Positions 34,791 through 48,033 of a DNA stretch of 64,000 bases are shown in pieces. The notes beneath the pieces are model-generated. The model saw only the letters and a list, made by a program, of their open reading frames with translations. It made no database searches and had not been told where the DNA came from. Position 1 is the stretch's first letter. Every line of letters starts with the position of its first letter. The DNA is taken from positions 23,783,119 to 23,847,118 of the forward strand of contig NC_061808.1 of NCBI RefSeq assembly GCF_021462225.1. The letters are read 5' to 3'. The position numbers were made by a program, and so were the translations under genes. The stretch is from Girardinichthys multiradiatus (Eukaryota; Chordata; Actinopteri; Cyprinodontiformes; Goodeidae).

Positions 34791-35219
34791 ACTGTGTTGC
34801 TATAGCTGTTGCATCTATGGACCAGAGTGTCATATTTTACTCCTCATTGTACAACAGATTCAGATTTGTGTACTCTTTCCTGTAGAGTGATCTTCCCAGG
34901 TAGGACAATACCATTTTTTGTTATGGTACAGAATCACCTGTGACACTGATAATCTCATCTTTTAGGAAACGTCTCCTCCCCTTATAATCACTCAGAGTTA
35001 TCTTTCCAACTTTTTTAGAATGTCTATCCTCAAGAGTCTCCCTGAAAGTTTGGGAAATTTGTATGTTGACATTGCCCTGACACATGCCTGGATTTTGGCA
35101 TAAGCTTAACACCAATCACTGTTGTTGTTGTTGATTAAGGTGATCTAGTTAGATGAGCCCTAAACTATCTGGCCGTTAGTAGCATTGATCTGGTGATCAA
35201 TGCTACGTCTGGTAGAACA

Positions 35220-35640
35220 CTGCATATCACCCCTTACCTACCATTCCTTTAATGCCATATGGTAGCATCATGGTGTGGGAATGATTTTCTCCTGTGGGGA
35301 CAGGGAAAATAGTCAAATTTGATGGGAAGGCGGATGGAGCTAAATACAAGCAGTCCTGGAAGAAAACCTGCTAGAAGTTGGCTTGAGACAGGGGTGGGGG
35401 TTCACCTTTCAGCATGAGGCTAAACATAAAGTCAAAGATACAACCATATCCATGTGTTGACATAACCCAGTCAAAATTCAAACCTAACTTTAATTTAGAA
35501 TCAGAAGCAAGTTTTGAAAACTGAGGATCACATTTGCTCGCCATCCAATCTGACTTAGACTGAGCTATGTTTTACAAAAGAATTGTGCAAAGCTGGTGGA
35601 GATATTGCCTTTAAATACCTGCAGCAGCAGCTTTAGCTGC
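35220..35640 (+). pseudogene. Tc1-like transposase remnant (fourth family)
   Basis: ATGGTAGCATCATGGTGTGGGAATG, TCAAATTTGATGGGAAGG and the GGTTCACCTTTCAGCATGAG block follow the order of the central catalytic part of a Tc1 transposase gene, ending near a decayed C-terminal stretch. No open frame remains. A shorter remnant with the same middle block (AGATGGAGCTAAATACA) is at 52790-53060. Confidence 0.6.
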
Positions 35641-38130
35641 TGTTGAGTACAAAATGACAAATACGGCTAGTATGTGTAGTAATGTCTGTCAGGGTAGTGC
35701 GGTGCTTATTTCTAATTTTCAGGGCATTCCCCGTACTGGGTCACCTCAACCTTGTTGCCTCAATTGGTTTGCTTTAAATGGCTCTAAGATTACTGCACAC
35801 TTGATGCTGCTTGTTAAGTAAGGTCATCCTATCAGACTGCAACCCCATGGCAAGCAAATGAAGATTTTCCCCCCTCCCAACCCCTTTGCATGTTAGGAGC
35901 AGGAGAGTTTTTCTAACATGTGGCCAGTGTGTCCTTTATCTGAAACTTACATCGGCATAGGTTTTGCTTTGCCTCATGGGTTCAGTCTTTTGAGAAGGTG
36001 TTTTGCAAAGTCTTAGGCTCTGTTGAGGTTCTGCATTGCTCTTTTATTGAGGCAAACATCTGAGAACCTTTTTCTGATCTACAACAATTTGCCATTTTCT
36101 ACAACAAATCAGATTACATTGTATCATTAAAATATTTCGAAATGCACAGAATACAAAGAACAGAATACATAATTTTTCACAGTTGTGTTCAGTCTCTGGG
36201 TGTATAGTGATGTGTCTCTACCAGCTTTGCACATCTAGAGACTGAAATACTTTCTCATTCTTTTTTCAAAATAGGATTAGCATAAACACAGATGGAGAAC
36301 GTCTAGGAACATAAATTGTCAAGTCTTTAGGTCTGGCTTTGGCTGCACAATATATTGTGAATATATCATCATCACAATATCAGTGTGTGCAATATTCATA
36401 TCGCAAAAGACCATTTGGAATGCAGGAATTGTTGGCTAGCATATTCCAAGAGTAATGATCTTGCATTTTACATGTTAATGTAATTTTAACAAGTTGGACA
36501 GAGTCTCATGGCAGCAGATGCTCACATTGGACACAAATTGCATTGCCTAAAATGCAAAAGGTCACAGATTAATGAAAGCACAGATGAGAGAGAGAGAAAA
36601 GAGGAAAAATGGGATACGTTGCATCTGAAAGCTTCATAAATATTCTGCAAGGCACTGTTTGTTTTGTGTGGCAGACTTTCAACAGACTGTGGTAATTTAC
36701 AGTGATTTTAGCACTCCACCTTCTCTTATAGCCATTTAATATTTATTTATTTTAAATTTGTGGTACATTTCAAAAAGGTAAGTCTGACATAAAAATTGCT
36801 ATTGCACCTGTTACATATATGTTTTCTATCTAACAGATTTATTTGTCACATTTTGGGTGGACAAAGTTTTAAAATGTTTTACAATGATCTCTTTTTGCTT
36901 TTGTAAAACCTGCCGTTTTAATACAGGTGTTTTTTACTTTTGAGAGCCATTGTTGGACAGTGTTTTATGACTTCATTACTGTGATTGTTGGTTTGCTGCT
37001 CAAACACACAAAATATGTCTTGTCTAATATTTATTTTCATTTATAATCACTGCTTTAAGATGATATAACACTGTTACCAAACGTCATGGTCAACAGATCA
37101 ATCAGTTTACCAAGGACCTGCTTTTGTCAATATTGTCAAAAAAACACAGACAAGACATCCGTCTTTATTCTGCTTTATGCAAGAGGTTTTGTGTTTGTCT
37201 GTGTCCGATACTCTTTTTCACAGAAATTACTTTGTCAGTGGGGCTGGCAGTACAGTTGGAGCATTTCCTCTGATAAGAGCTGGCCTTATATATCGCAGTC
37301 CTCTTCCTTTTGGCCCCATTACTGACTAATAACCAATTCCGTGACTCATGACGTCTTGCTTGCTGTCCGTCTGTTAACTTATTTTCAGCCACATTTGCCT
37401 TAATGTTGTTGTACCATGAACACTGCCACTGCTCCTCTAAGATAGCAGCACCTTGCACGACCCCAGTCCCTCTGCACTCTTTCTAGCTCAATGCTCCCTC
37501 CGTCCTGGCTATCACAGCCGTTCTCTGCTGTTAGATAAATGGGCTCTCTCCCTGTGTTTCCACCTCTCAGTACAACAATATTCCCACTGCTGTGCAGTGA
37601 GGCTTTAACTCATAGGGATAGTGCAAAGGACACAAACTGATTTTATGCAATTGCATCCATTTTATCTTCTTTTTTGCACATGATATTTCTGGAAAAACAA
37701 AACACGAATCAGTAATTTATCACATAATGTACCAAAACGTTCTCTACTAGTGAAATAATTGTTCAGGAGCTTTTAAATTACACTGTTCAGCTGCGCCCAC
37801 TCTATAAAATGTGATAATGTGTCTTGGATTGTGTGTGAAAGCACATGTTGAGATACAGTAATTTATACAACCACACTGACACAATGACAATGCATAGAAA
37901 AGGAAAATATATACCATGAATGAACTGCAGTAATGGTAGGAGGGAAGAGGAGGAAAACACATTCAGTTGGGAAATATTTTCATAAACATATTACACCATT
38001 GTCTTTACAAATGTTACTTTGGCTTAATTTGTGCTCTTTAGATGGTTATTAGTACCAGTAATTATAACAATAAATTAGCTCACACCGTATAGTTTTCCAG
38101 CAATTATCCTTGTTGTTTTCCATCCTCTAA
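35641..38130. other. Unassigned AT-rich sequence
   Basis: No gene, element end or RNA gene was recognised. Confidence 0.45.
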
Positions 38131-38134
38131 TAAT

Positions 38135-38905
38135 GGTTTACAGCGCAGTAAAAAAGTATTTGCCCTCTTACATATTTCTTTGATTGTTGTTTTTCTGTCA
38201 TGCTGAAACTTTTCCCATCATCAAGCAAATTTTAACATCAAAGATAACCTGTGTATATACAAAGTAATCATTTGTTTCTCAAGCAAAAGAGCTACACAGA
38301 CCATCCTGGCTCTATGTTAAAAAATAATCCCGCTGAAATAGAACCTGCATTACAACATGAAGTAAGCTAAAAGACTTCAAATTCAGCATACAATGATCTA
38401 AAGAAATTCAAGAACAGATCAGAAAGAAATTAATTGACATCTAACAATCTGCACAGCGCCACAAAGCCATTTTGAGGCTTTGGGACTGCAGCATACCACA
38501 ACGAGAGCCATTATCCAGAAATTGAAAAAACATTGAATGAGGGCGAACCTTCACAGTATTGGCTGGCCTACCAAAATTCACTGAGTGCATCAAAAACTCA
38601 TCCAGGAGGCCACAAAAGTATCCAGTACAACATCTAAAGCGCAACAAGCCTCACTTCCCCCAGTTAAGGTCTGTGACCATGATTCAACAAAAACAAAAGA
38701 CTGGGAAAAAATGACATCCATGGAGAGTAACAAAGTGAAAACCACTTCTGAACAAAAGGAACACAAAGACTTGTCTCAAATTTGCTAAAAAAAACAAAAC
38801 AAACATGCTGATGATCCCTAAAATGTTTGGAAAACTATTCTTCGGACTGATAAGAAGAAGGATAACTTTTTGGAATGTGTACATCTGATTACATTTGCCT
38901 AAAAA
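38135..38905 (+). mobile_element. Decayed Tc1-like transposon (second family)
   Basis: A left-end-like CAGCGCAGTAAAAAAGTATTTGCCC is followed by transposase N-terminal sequence with stops. The blocks around GGACTGCAGCATACCACAACGAGAG and CATCCAGGAGGCCACAAAAG match the helix-turn-helix and linker region. The copy stops near 38905 without a right end. Confidence 0.7.
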
Positions 38906-40208
38906 TAACAGCATTTCAGTAATACATCATTAAATGTTGTGGTGATTTTGTAAGGGTCTGGGACTGGCTTGCTGCTTCAGGATCTCGGTGACTTTCTGTA
39001 ATTGAATAGTGTCATGTTTGCATAGTATGACATAAATGTCAAAAAGCAGCAGCAACATGCTTAAGCAGTTTGAAGGGTTTATTGACAAAACCCAATATTT
39101 ACTTACTCTCTTCTGTCTCTTCTTGGTGGCTGAAAAAGGAATCTGAGAGGAGTAGCGACTGGTTAGCAACATGTAGGTTAATGAAAGTGCGAAATGCTGA
39201 TAAATAATATTCTTTCTTGTAGATGGTGTCTTAGGCATGGAGGGATTCCATACGATCTGTGCAGCATTGGTTGTTGTTTTTGTCATCTTTTTGTTGGTTT
39301 GTCCAGAGTTTAGCCACAGAGAACATAATTGCCCAGAACATAGATAAGGCAAGTAAGTGAGTTTATTTACAGGTACACAAGGAGGGGAGCAGGGGATGTG
39401 TAGACGGAGAGACAGGGTGGTTTTAGGAGCAGGACCCAAGTAATCCAGAAAGCGTTGTGGCTCGTCTTGCCCAGTATGTACGTTCACAGATCTGAGTGGG
39501 AGGTGGAGATTCCAGCTATATGAGCAACGTTAGTGAGTAGCTGATCAGAACCATGTGATACCCCAAGGCTAGGATGGATTGGGGGACTCCTTGGATCCAG
39601 GGGACCCACTCACAGGATGGACCCGAACAGGTCCCAGGACACACAAAAGCTGGAGTACACAAGGAAACAAGGGTAAGTAAAAGTTCTTTTCAATACAGAT
39701 CTTAACAAGGCCAGAGGTAGAACTGCTCAAAGTTCTCAGAGTTGAGCATAGTTCCTGCACTGTTGGTGAGAACAATCTGGTGATGTACTTTTTCAAAGCA
39801 CTTTACAAATGTTTTTTTTTTGTAGTGTCTTTGTCAGTGCGCATTTGTTATTGTTATAGATGGTTGAGTCAAAAAGTATTTGTCTTCAGTTATACAGGTA
39901 CTAATAACCCTAACAAGCAATCACAGTGTTTTACACGGCATATAATTTATCTCACATAGGTTTCACATTCAATCAAATTGGGAACCATTAGTTACAGTAA
40001 AAACTGTGAGGCGTGAACATTTTATATTTTGCTATGCAAGACTTACTAGCACTGGCAACTATAGGTTATGTGAGGTGACTCAAAATGCCAATTCAACTTG
40101 TTTTCCTAAAAGCTACCAATTAATATTAATTAGTTTCAATAAATTCCATTATTTGCAAGATGTTGCCTTTTTCAACTTTTTAAGTGTGAATGTAGTATTG
40201 TGTGGATA
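38906..40208. other. Unassigned sequence
   Basis: A 185-codon minus frame (38930-39487) has no recognisable domain. The 39340-39680 part, with GAGTTTATTTACAGGTACACAAGGAGG, may be a decayed LTR, but no ends were found. Confidence 0.35.
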
Positions 40209-40220
40209 GTAGTAAGTGTA

Positions 40221-41866
40221 CTTGTACTCGTACTCGTCGTCTTCCGCTTATCCGGGACCGGGTCGCTGGGGCAGCAGACTCAGCAGAGATGCCCAGACGT
40301 CACTCTCCCCAGACACCTCCTCCAGCTCCACTGGGGGGAGCCCAAGGCGCTCCCAGGCCAGCCGAGAGACACAGTCCCTCCAGCGTGTCCTGGGCTGTCC
40401 CCTGGGACCATTGAATGCGTGATGGCAGGATTGAGGAGATCCTCGAAGTACTCCTTCCACTGCCCGATAATGTCACCAGTCGAGGTCAGCAGCCTCCCAC
40501 CCCCACTGTAAACAGTGTTGGCGAAGCACTGCTTCCCCCTCCTGAGGCGGCGGACGGTTTGCCAGAATCGCTTCGAGGCCAACCGGTAGTCCTTCTCCAT
40601 GGCCTCACTGAACTCCTCCCAGGTCCGCGATTTTGCCTCTGCCACTGCTCGGGCTATGGCACGCTTGGCCTCACGGTACCCGTCAGCCGCCTCAGGAGTC
40701 CCACAAGCCAACCAGAGTCGATAGGACTCCTTCTTCAGCTTGACAGCGTCACTTACTGCCAGTGTCCACCACCAGGTTCGGGTTTGCCACCGCAACAGGT
40801 ACCACAGACCTTACGGCTGCAGCTACGGGCAGCAGCATCGACAATAGATGCGGAGAACATGGTCCACTCGGACTCTATGTCTCCAACATCCCTCGGAATC
40901 TGGTCAAAACTCTCCCGGAGGTGGGAGTTGAATACATCCCTGGCCAAGGGCTCCACCAAACGTTCCCAGCAGACCCTCACTATGCGCTTGGGCCTGCCAT
41001 GTCTGTCCAGCTTTCTCCTCCTCCAGCAGATCCAACTCACCACCAGGTGGTGATCAGTGGACATCTCAGCCCCTCTCTTCACCTGAGTGTCCAAAACATG
41101 CAGCCGAAGGTCTGATGATACGACAACAAAGTCGATCATTGACCTCCTGCCTAGGGTGTCCTGGTGCCAAGTGCACTGATGGACACCCTTATGCTTGAAC
41201 ATGGTGTTCATTATGGACAATCCGTGACTAGCACAGAAGTCCAGTAACAAAACACCACTCGGATTCAGATCGGGGAGGCCATTCACCCAATCACGCCTCT
41301 CCAGGTTTCACTGTCATTTCCCACGTGGGCGTTGAAGTCCCCCAGCAGAATAATGGACTATCCAGCACCCCCAACAGGGATGCCAAGAAGGCCGGGTACT
41401 CCGCACTACTGCTCGGCCAGTAGGCCGAAATGACAGTCATAGACCTGTCCCCAACCCAAAGGCGCAGGGATGCGACCCTCTCATCCATCAGGGTAAACCC
41501 CAACATGAGACGGCTGAGCTGAGGCAACAAGCAAATCCAACCCAGCCCGCCGCCTCTCCCTGGGCCACTCCAGAGTAGAAGAGAGTCCAGCCCCTCTCAA
41601 GGAGATGGGTTCCAGAGCCCACGCTGTGCGTGGAGGTGAGCCCGACTATTTCTAGTCGATATCTCTCGACCTCCCAGCAGAGTGACTCGATTTAATCGTC
41701 GTCATGAGGGGTTCTTGAACCGCTCTTTGTATGACCTGTCAGCTAGAGCCTGTTTGCAATGGGAGACCCTACCAGGGGCATTTAAGCCCCAGACAACATA
41801 GCCTCTAGGATCATTGGAGCACTCGAACCCTTCCACCACGTTAAGGTGGCGGTTCAAGGAGGGGTG
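40221..41866 (-). mobile_element. LINE copy A: both ends present, reverse transcriptase deleted
   Basis: The twelve bases GTAGTAAGTGTA occur at 40209-40220 and 41867-41878, the target-site duplication of a minus-strand insertion. The right (5') end begins CCTTGAACC like the full-length copy at 48 kb. Within it are the 5' untranslated region, the APE endonuclease (a frame at 40753-41286 with [21 protein letters not shown] and [11 protein letters not shown]) and the linker. The frame then jumps from NPAITHSMV into the last C-terminal block near 40410. The jump removes the whole RT core. It retains its CGTCGTC-type tail and is 1,646 bp. Confidence 0.88.
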
Positions 41867-41950
41867 GTAGTAAGTGTAGAATGTTTTATTGGGAAAGATT
41901 ATACCAGCATGGTACATCATATGTATGTATTTCTCCTTTGTACCAAGCTC

Positions 41951-42171
41951 GGTGACCGGTGCAATCCTCTTTGCACCGGTCACCGTGAGGGACCGGTGCA
42001 AAGAGGATTGGGTGGCGGACGAAGGTGGAGACCTCAACGGCCCAATCCCCGGATGCTTAGGTTGGCTCTAGGGACGTGGAATGTCACCTCTCGCTGTGAG
42101 GGACCGGTGCAAAGAGGATTGGGTGGCGGACGAAGGTGGAGACCTCAACGGCCCAATCCCCCGGATGCTCA
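41951..42171 (+). repeat. Inverted and tandemly duplicated 5' end of LINE copy B
   Basis: The first bases (41951-41976) are the reverse complement of the following GTGCAAAGAGGATT region. The block starting GTGAGGGACCGGTGCAAAGA then occurs twice in tandem (from 41984 and from 42097), each followed by about 70 matching bases. This looks like template jumping during first- or second-strand synthesis. Confidence 0.8.
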
Positions 42172-44246
42172 AGGAGATGAACCCATCTCCTTGAGAGGGG
42201 TTGGACTCTCTTCTACTCTGGAGTGGCCAACGGGGAGAGGCGGCGGGCTGGTGTGGGTTTGCTTGTTGCCCCCCAGCTCAGCCGTCTCGTGTTGGGGTTT
42301 ACCCCAGTGGATGAGAGGGTTGTTTCCCTGCGCCTTCGGGGTTGGGGAGAGGTCCTCTGACTATCATTTCAGCCTACGGGCCGAGTGGTAGTGCAGAGTA
42401 CCCTGCCTTCTTGGCGTTCCCTGTCGGGGGTGCTGGATAGTGCCCCTCCCGGGGACTCCATTATTCTGCTGGGGACTTCAACGCCCACGTGGGGGAACGA
42501 CAGTGACACCTGGAGAGGCGTGATCGAGAGGAACTGGCCTCCCCGATCTGATCCGAGTGGTGTTTTGTTACTGGACTTCTGTGCTAGTCACGGATTGTCC
42601 AGTAACGAACACCATGTTCAAACATAAGGGTGTCCATCAGTGCACTTGGCACCAGGACACCCTAGGCAGGAGGTCGATGATCGATTTTGTTGTCGTATCA
42701 TCAGACCTTCGGCCGCATGTTTTGGACACTCGGGTGAAGAGAGGGGCTGAGCTGTCCACTGATCATCACCTGGTGGTGAGTTGGATCCGCTGGAGAACGC
42801 CTGGCAGAGCCCTCGGCCAGGGATGTATTCAACTCCCACCTCCGGGAGAGCTTCGACCAGATCCCGGGGGATGTTGGAGACATAGAGTCCGAGTGGACCA
42901 TGTTCTCTGCATCTATTGTCGATGCTGCTGCCCATAGCTGCGGCCGTAAGGTCTGCGGTGCCTGTCGTGGCGGCAATCCCAGAACCCGGTGGTGGACACC
43001 GGCAGTAAGGGATGCTGTTAAGCTGAAGAAGGAGTCCTATCGGCTGTGGTTGGCTTGTGGGACTCCTGAGGTGGCTGACGGGTACCGTGAGGCCAAGCGT
43101 GCTGCGGCCCGGGCTGTGGCAGAGGCAAAAACTCGGGCCTGTGAAGAGTTCGGTGAGGCCATGGAGAAGGACTACCGGTTGGCCTCGAAGCGATTCTGGC
43201 AAACCGTCCGGCGCCTCAGGAGGGGGAACCAGTGCTTTGCCAACACTGTTTATAGTGGGGGCGGGAGACTGCCGACCTCGACTGAGGACATTATCGGGTG
43301 GTGGAAGGAGTACTTCGAGGATCTCCTAAATCCTGCCATCACGCATTCTGTGGTGGAAACAGAGGCTGGGGACTCGGGGTTGGACTCTTTCATCACCCAG
43401 GCTGAAGTCACCGAGGTGGTTAAAAAGCTCCGCGGGGATGAGATCCGCCCTGAGTACCTCAAGTGTCTGGATGTTGTAGGGCTGTCATGGTTGACACGCC
43501 TCTTCAACATTGCATGGCGGGATGAGGATCAGCTCCTCCAAGTCCGAGGCCATGGTACTCGACCGGAAAAGGGTGGTTTGTCCTCTTCAGGTTGGAGGGG
43601 AGTTCCTGCCTCAAGTGGAGGAGTTTAAGTATCTCGGGGTCTTGTTCACGAGTGAGGGAAGAATGGAGCGGGAGATCGACAGACGGATCGGTGCAGCTGC
43701 CACAGTAATGGGGGCGCTGTGCCGGTCCATTGTGGTGAAGAGAGAGCTGAGCCGAAAAGCAAAGTTCTCAATTTACTGGTCGGTCTACGTTCCTACCCTC
43801 ACCTATGGCCATGAACTTTGGGTCATGACCGAAAGAACGAGATCCCGGATACAAGCGGCTGAAATGAGCTTCCTCCGTAGGGTGGCCGGGCACTCCCTTA
43901 GAGATAGGGTGAGGAGCTCGGCCATCCGGGAGGAGCTCGGAGTAGAGCCGCTGCTCCTCCACATCGAGAGGAGCCAGTTGAGGTGGCTTGGGCATCTATA
44001 CCGGATGCCTCCTGGACGCCTTCCTCGGGAGGTGTTCCAGGCACGTCCCACCGGGAGGAGGCCCAGGGGACGGCCCAGGACACGCTGGAGGGACTATGTC
44101 TCTCGGCTGGCCTGGGAACGCCTTGGGCTCCCCCTGGAGGAGCTGGAGGAGGTGTCTGGAGAGAGGGACGTCTGGGCGTCTCTGCTGAGTCTGCTGCCCC
44201 CGCGACCCGGTCCTGGATAAGCGGAAGACGACGAACGAACGAATGA
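41951..44246 (+). mobile_element. LINE copy B: + strand, rearranged 5' end, RT core deleted
   Basis: ACCAAGCTC at 41942-41950 and 44247-44255 is the target-site duplication. The copy lies 5' end to 5' end with copy A. It has the endonuclease region in broken frames (42385-42937), the 242-codon linker frame (42900-43628), and then a jump from LFNIAWR to the RT C-terminal part. That part (KSEAMVLDRKRV, FKYLGVLFTSEG) continues in a 236-codon frame to the stop at 44220. The tail is ACGAACGAACGAATG. RT motifs with the catalytic Asp residues are missing. The deletion breakpoints differ from copy A. Confidence 0.88.
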
Positions 44247-44255
44247 ACCAAGCTC

Positions 44256-47200
44256 AATGACACCTGCCAGACAAAATATGAGTACATAAAAAAAAACTAT
44301 TTTCAAAACTCCTAAGTTGAACACATTTATTTACTAATGATCAAAGCTAATAGGCAATTGCATTTTGGAGCCTCTATATGCCATTAAGATAAGAAGAACG
44401 TCAGTGATCAGTGTTTGAAGTGGCACCCACTGAAAACTAATGTGTCTTGGAAACAGTTTTTGGCTCAGGATAATGAAACACTTGCAATACTGTCTTCAAG
44501 GCAGGAACAGACCAAAGATGGGGGATGAGGACAAAACATTTCATATCACAGTAATTTCAGATAGCTCAAGTTCATTCATGCTGTAGTTTGAGGTTTCTCG
44601 GGAAGGAAAAGGATTTATTTAGATATTTATTCTTCTCTATCAGTTCCAAATTTCTTAGAACTGATAGAGAAATTATTCACACGCACATCAAATCCATAAC
44701 TGCTCTCTCCAAACATTCCTTATACATGTTTACCCATGATAATTCGCAGCAACAGCCTATTTTGCTTTCCTCAGTGTCTGAGCCAAATGGATGACAGATT
44801 GTATAACCCTTCAAACTGTCTTGTGTTACATCAGCTTGGAATAACTGTGAGTCACTGCAAGGTACAAAAAACTTCTAGATTTTGAGTGGCATAATGGATG
44901 ATGTCTTTGAAATTACATTTTGACAGCTACTTTACCATAGAGCGGTTAAACCATTACAATTAATACACTAAGTTTCACAATGACTGTGTGTGAAAAAATG
45001 AAATTCAGCTGCTATCATTCACTGCTGCGTTGTTTTACATAACCACCAGATGGCTGACTAATATTAAGTATTTTGATGACACTGTTGTAGGGAGAAATTT
45101 GTTGGTGTACCTCATTGTGTATCAGCAGAGGAATGCTGATCAGAACAGAAGCAGAAATTGCAACACCCACCTGAATGCTGACAGATTTTTTGGGTTTTCA
45201 TTTTCAACATTTGTCACAAATGGTCATTCACCCCTGTGTTGAATGACAGACAGACCGGGCCCGCCACAGTGTGATTTTAAACCCCTGGGTCGATCTGTTT
45301 GGTTTCTAAAGTACTGCTTTCAGATATCATTTTCTCTGATGTCCTCTTCCTTACTGGAGAAACCATCATATAAATCTTAACTGTGTGAGCTCACATTTGA
45401 GGTTTGTTACATAACACCAAGCAAAAAGCTATGTACTTATAGTAGCAGTATGATCAACCTTCTGGCCTGGTGTTGTCTAAAGTGAAGCAGGTAAGCATTC
45501 AGCCACTCACCTCTCATTTTCTAAATGTACCGAACAGCTGACCTGGCAGGACATTGTCAGGGATGCATCATGAGTGAGAAATTAAGAAAGATTATAGAAC
45601 AAGCAAAAAAAGGGCTCAGTCAAAGATTATCTCATAAGAGGAAGTGAAATCAGAGAAGGGAGGTCTATCATTGATAATTAGCACCAATGGCCATGTAGCC
45701 TCAAACATAATGTGTGCCTGTTAGTAGTTTTTGCAAATAGCACAAAGAAATTCAACAGAGGAGTGTTTGATAATATTACTGTTATATAATTCCAATTTGT
45801 TCTGTTAGTTGTTATTTTTTATTGATTGTAGTTATGTTTTTACCTATTGTTAGAGTATTATTTTTTAGATTATTTTATTTGAAATCATCTTCTATTCTGT
45901 TATTTATGGAGCATTAACCTTGTGGCTAAGGAAAAATAGCATTTTGCAACCTGGAAAAATTGTAAAATAACTTTTAACCTTTTTGCAAAAACAATTAAAA
46001 ACTAAGGAATTTATTAACCAACTGGAACTGGTTTATGTCTATTACAAGATTTCTATTTGAATCAATCAATTAGATTTGATCTTTTTTTAAAACAGTCTAA
46101 GTTAAAAACAGCATATCAAATGTGTGGTGCGGTGCATTTCACTGGAATAAAAAGCTTCTCTACACACATTTGAAGAACAGAAATAAGAATCAGACATCAA
46201 TCATGTTTATACACTATATGCAATGACTCAGCAGTTACACACACATAAAGCTGATTTACTAGTAGCCAGACATTTGAAAATGGTGCAAAAGGCAGTTTTA
46301 ATGACTTATACCCTACTATATGGACTATATTTGTCACCTGGTGTTCAACCTCTCTTTTTCTTTGAATACAAAACAAAAAACGTTCTTTGAAGAAACAAAA
46401 TGCTGGGAATGAAGAGACAGCAGAATTTTCAGTGTTCCTGTTAATCCATCTGTCCCATTATTCAAACAAAAACCTACGCCCATGGGGAGATTTGTGTGAA
46501 TTATTCACTCACCGTCACTGCAATCCCAGAACTGGAAAGTCAGGTAGCACTGAAAACAATGACCTACGTGCAGCATGCAATTTTTTCAGTAAAGTTATCT
46601 TTATACAAAGAAATACTGAACTTTAGGGACACTGTTTGGCCTAATTATTCTTTTATGGGCTTGGACGAAGCAATACACGTGTTTGCACTTGTTTCAGTCT
46701 TGTTTTCTTAGAACAAGGGAGGAGATTCTGTATTTGTCATCATGTCAGGCAAAAGCCAATAAAGATTTTCGAACCAGGATCGGATTTTTTAAACCTTCCT
46801 TATCACTTGTTTGATCTCTTTGCCTTCTTTTTAAACACATAGCAACAGGCTAAGATTAGCAGGTCAAACTTGTCTCTAGAAGATTAGTTACATGGGTTTA
46901 TTATGCACAACCTAATTACACATTTCAGCAAGCTGTTTATATTGTTCATATTCACAGTTTCCTTATCTGAGCTGGGGGAAAATCCCATGGTTAGGTGGTT
47001 TGATATTAATGAGTTTTTAATGCTGTATTTTCTTGGGAAAAATCTCAAATGAATCTAGGCACACTAATATGAGCTTGTCATGTAATAGCGCTGTCCCTGT
47101 GGGGTAAATTTTATGAGACAGAAGAGCCAACAAGGAAGTGTGGCAAAAAGCCACTAGGAAAAGGATATATACATGATAATTTCATGTAAATAATATACAT

Positions 47201-47529
47201 GAGTAGCATTTTGTATTTAGCAGCAGGTAGTATCTAGATAATGCTATATGGCACCTTAATGTAGGAGTTATGTTTTAAAACAAAGGGATAAGAAAGAACA
47301 TTCAGCCAAGTGTTTTGGATCGTTTTCAAAACCAGTTGTGGCCTATTTTCAGTTTCCTTATAGAGAACACCAGATTTATATTTACAAAGCAGGCCCACAG
47401 TACCACAGAATCTTCAACATACTTAAACAGTGGGCATGAGATCCTTTCCACATATTCATCTTTATTTTTACATCAAACCCATCTGGAGCATTTGCTGCTA
47501 AAAAGCTCAATCTTGCCAACATTGTGACA
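44256..47529. other. Long AT-rich stretch without recognised genes
   Basis: No protein motif, element end or RNA gene was recognised. Part of the middle (45780-46080) is especially A/T-rich. Confidence 0.45.
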
Positions 47530-47537
47530 TTTTAAAG

Positions 47538-47650
47538 CAGGAGTGTCCAAACATTTTGCCCCTTGGTCCAAAATCCATTGTTGAACTACGATCAGGGGCC
47601 ATACAAAATTATTCCAAGGCCCTCATATGGCCATACTTTGGACACCCCTG
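47538..47650. mobile_element. hAT-type MITE
   Basis: A 113-bp element with inverted ends CAGGAGTGTCCAAA and TTTGGACACCCCTG. The flanking octamers are TTTTAAAG (47530-47537) and GTTTAAAG (47651-47658), seven of eight identical. An 8-bp duplication with CAGGGGTGTCC-type ends is the mark of hAT elements. It has no coding capacity. Confidence 0.88.
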
Positions 47651-48033
47651 GTTTAAAGGTTTCTAAAAAGAGGGTGAAAAATCCCTATGACCTAAACATT
47701 CTGTGAGTAAAGATGATTTAAGATTATACAATCCTCATAGCATCTCCACAGAGCACAAACTGTACATAAAGAATATGATATTCTTTACTGTCGCAGGAGG
47801 CCAGGATGTAAATTACTGAAAACAATTGTGATTTTGATTAGGCATCTGTGAGCATTCTATTGATAATTGGGCCAGTTTGTTTCCTTTATATAATTTCTGT
47901 AGTAACTTATCTTCAGTTATAAGAGAGTTTAGAGACATTCACCTTATTGAACCAGTTTTCAAGTCATGTGAGGTAAAAACAGGCCTCTAAATTTTGTAAA
48001 CAATACTTTATTCAGCTTTTTAACATTCTTATC

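Noticed and set aside
35220..35640. A host gene at the GGTTCACC block
   Set aside because: The order of strings matches the middle of a Tc1 transposase gene and no frame is open.
38930..39487. A 185-codon minus frame as a gene
   Set aside because: No motif, no codon-use signal that can be judged by eye, and part of it may be decayed LTR sequence.
40221..44246. A single inverted duplication of one LINE
   Set aside because: Each arm has its own target-site duplication and different deletion breakpoints.
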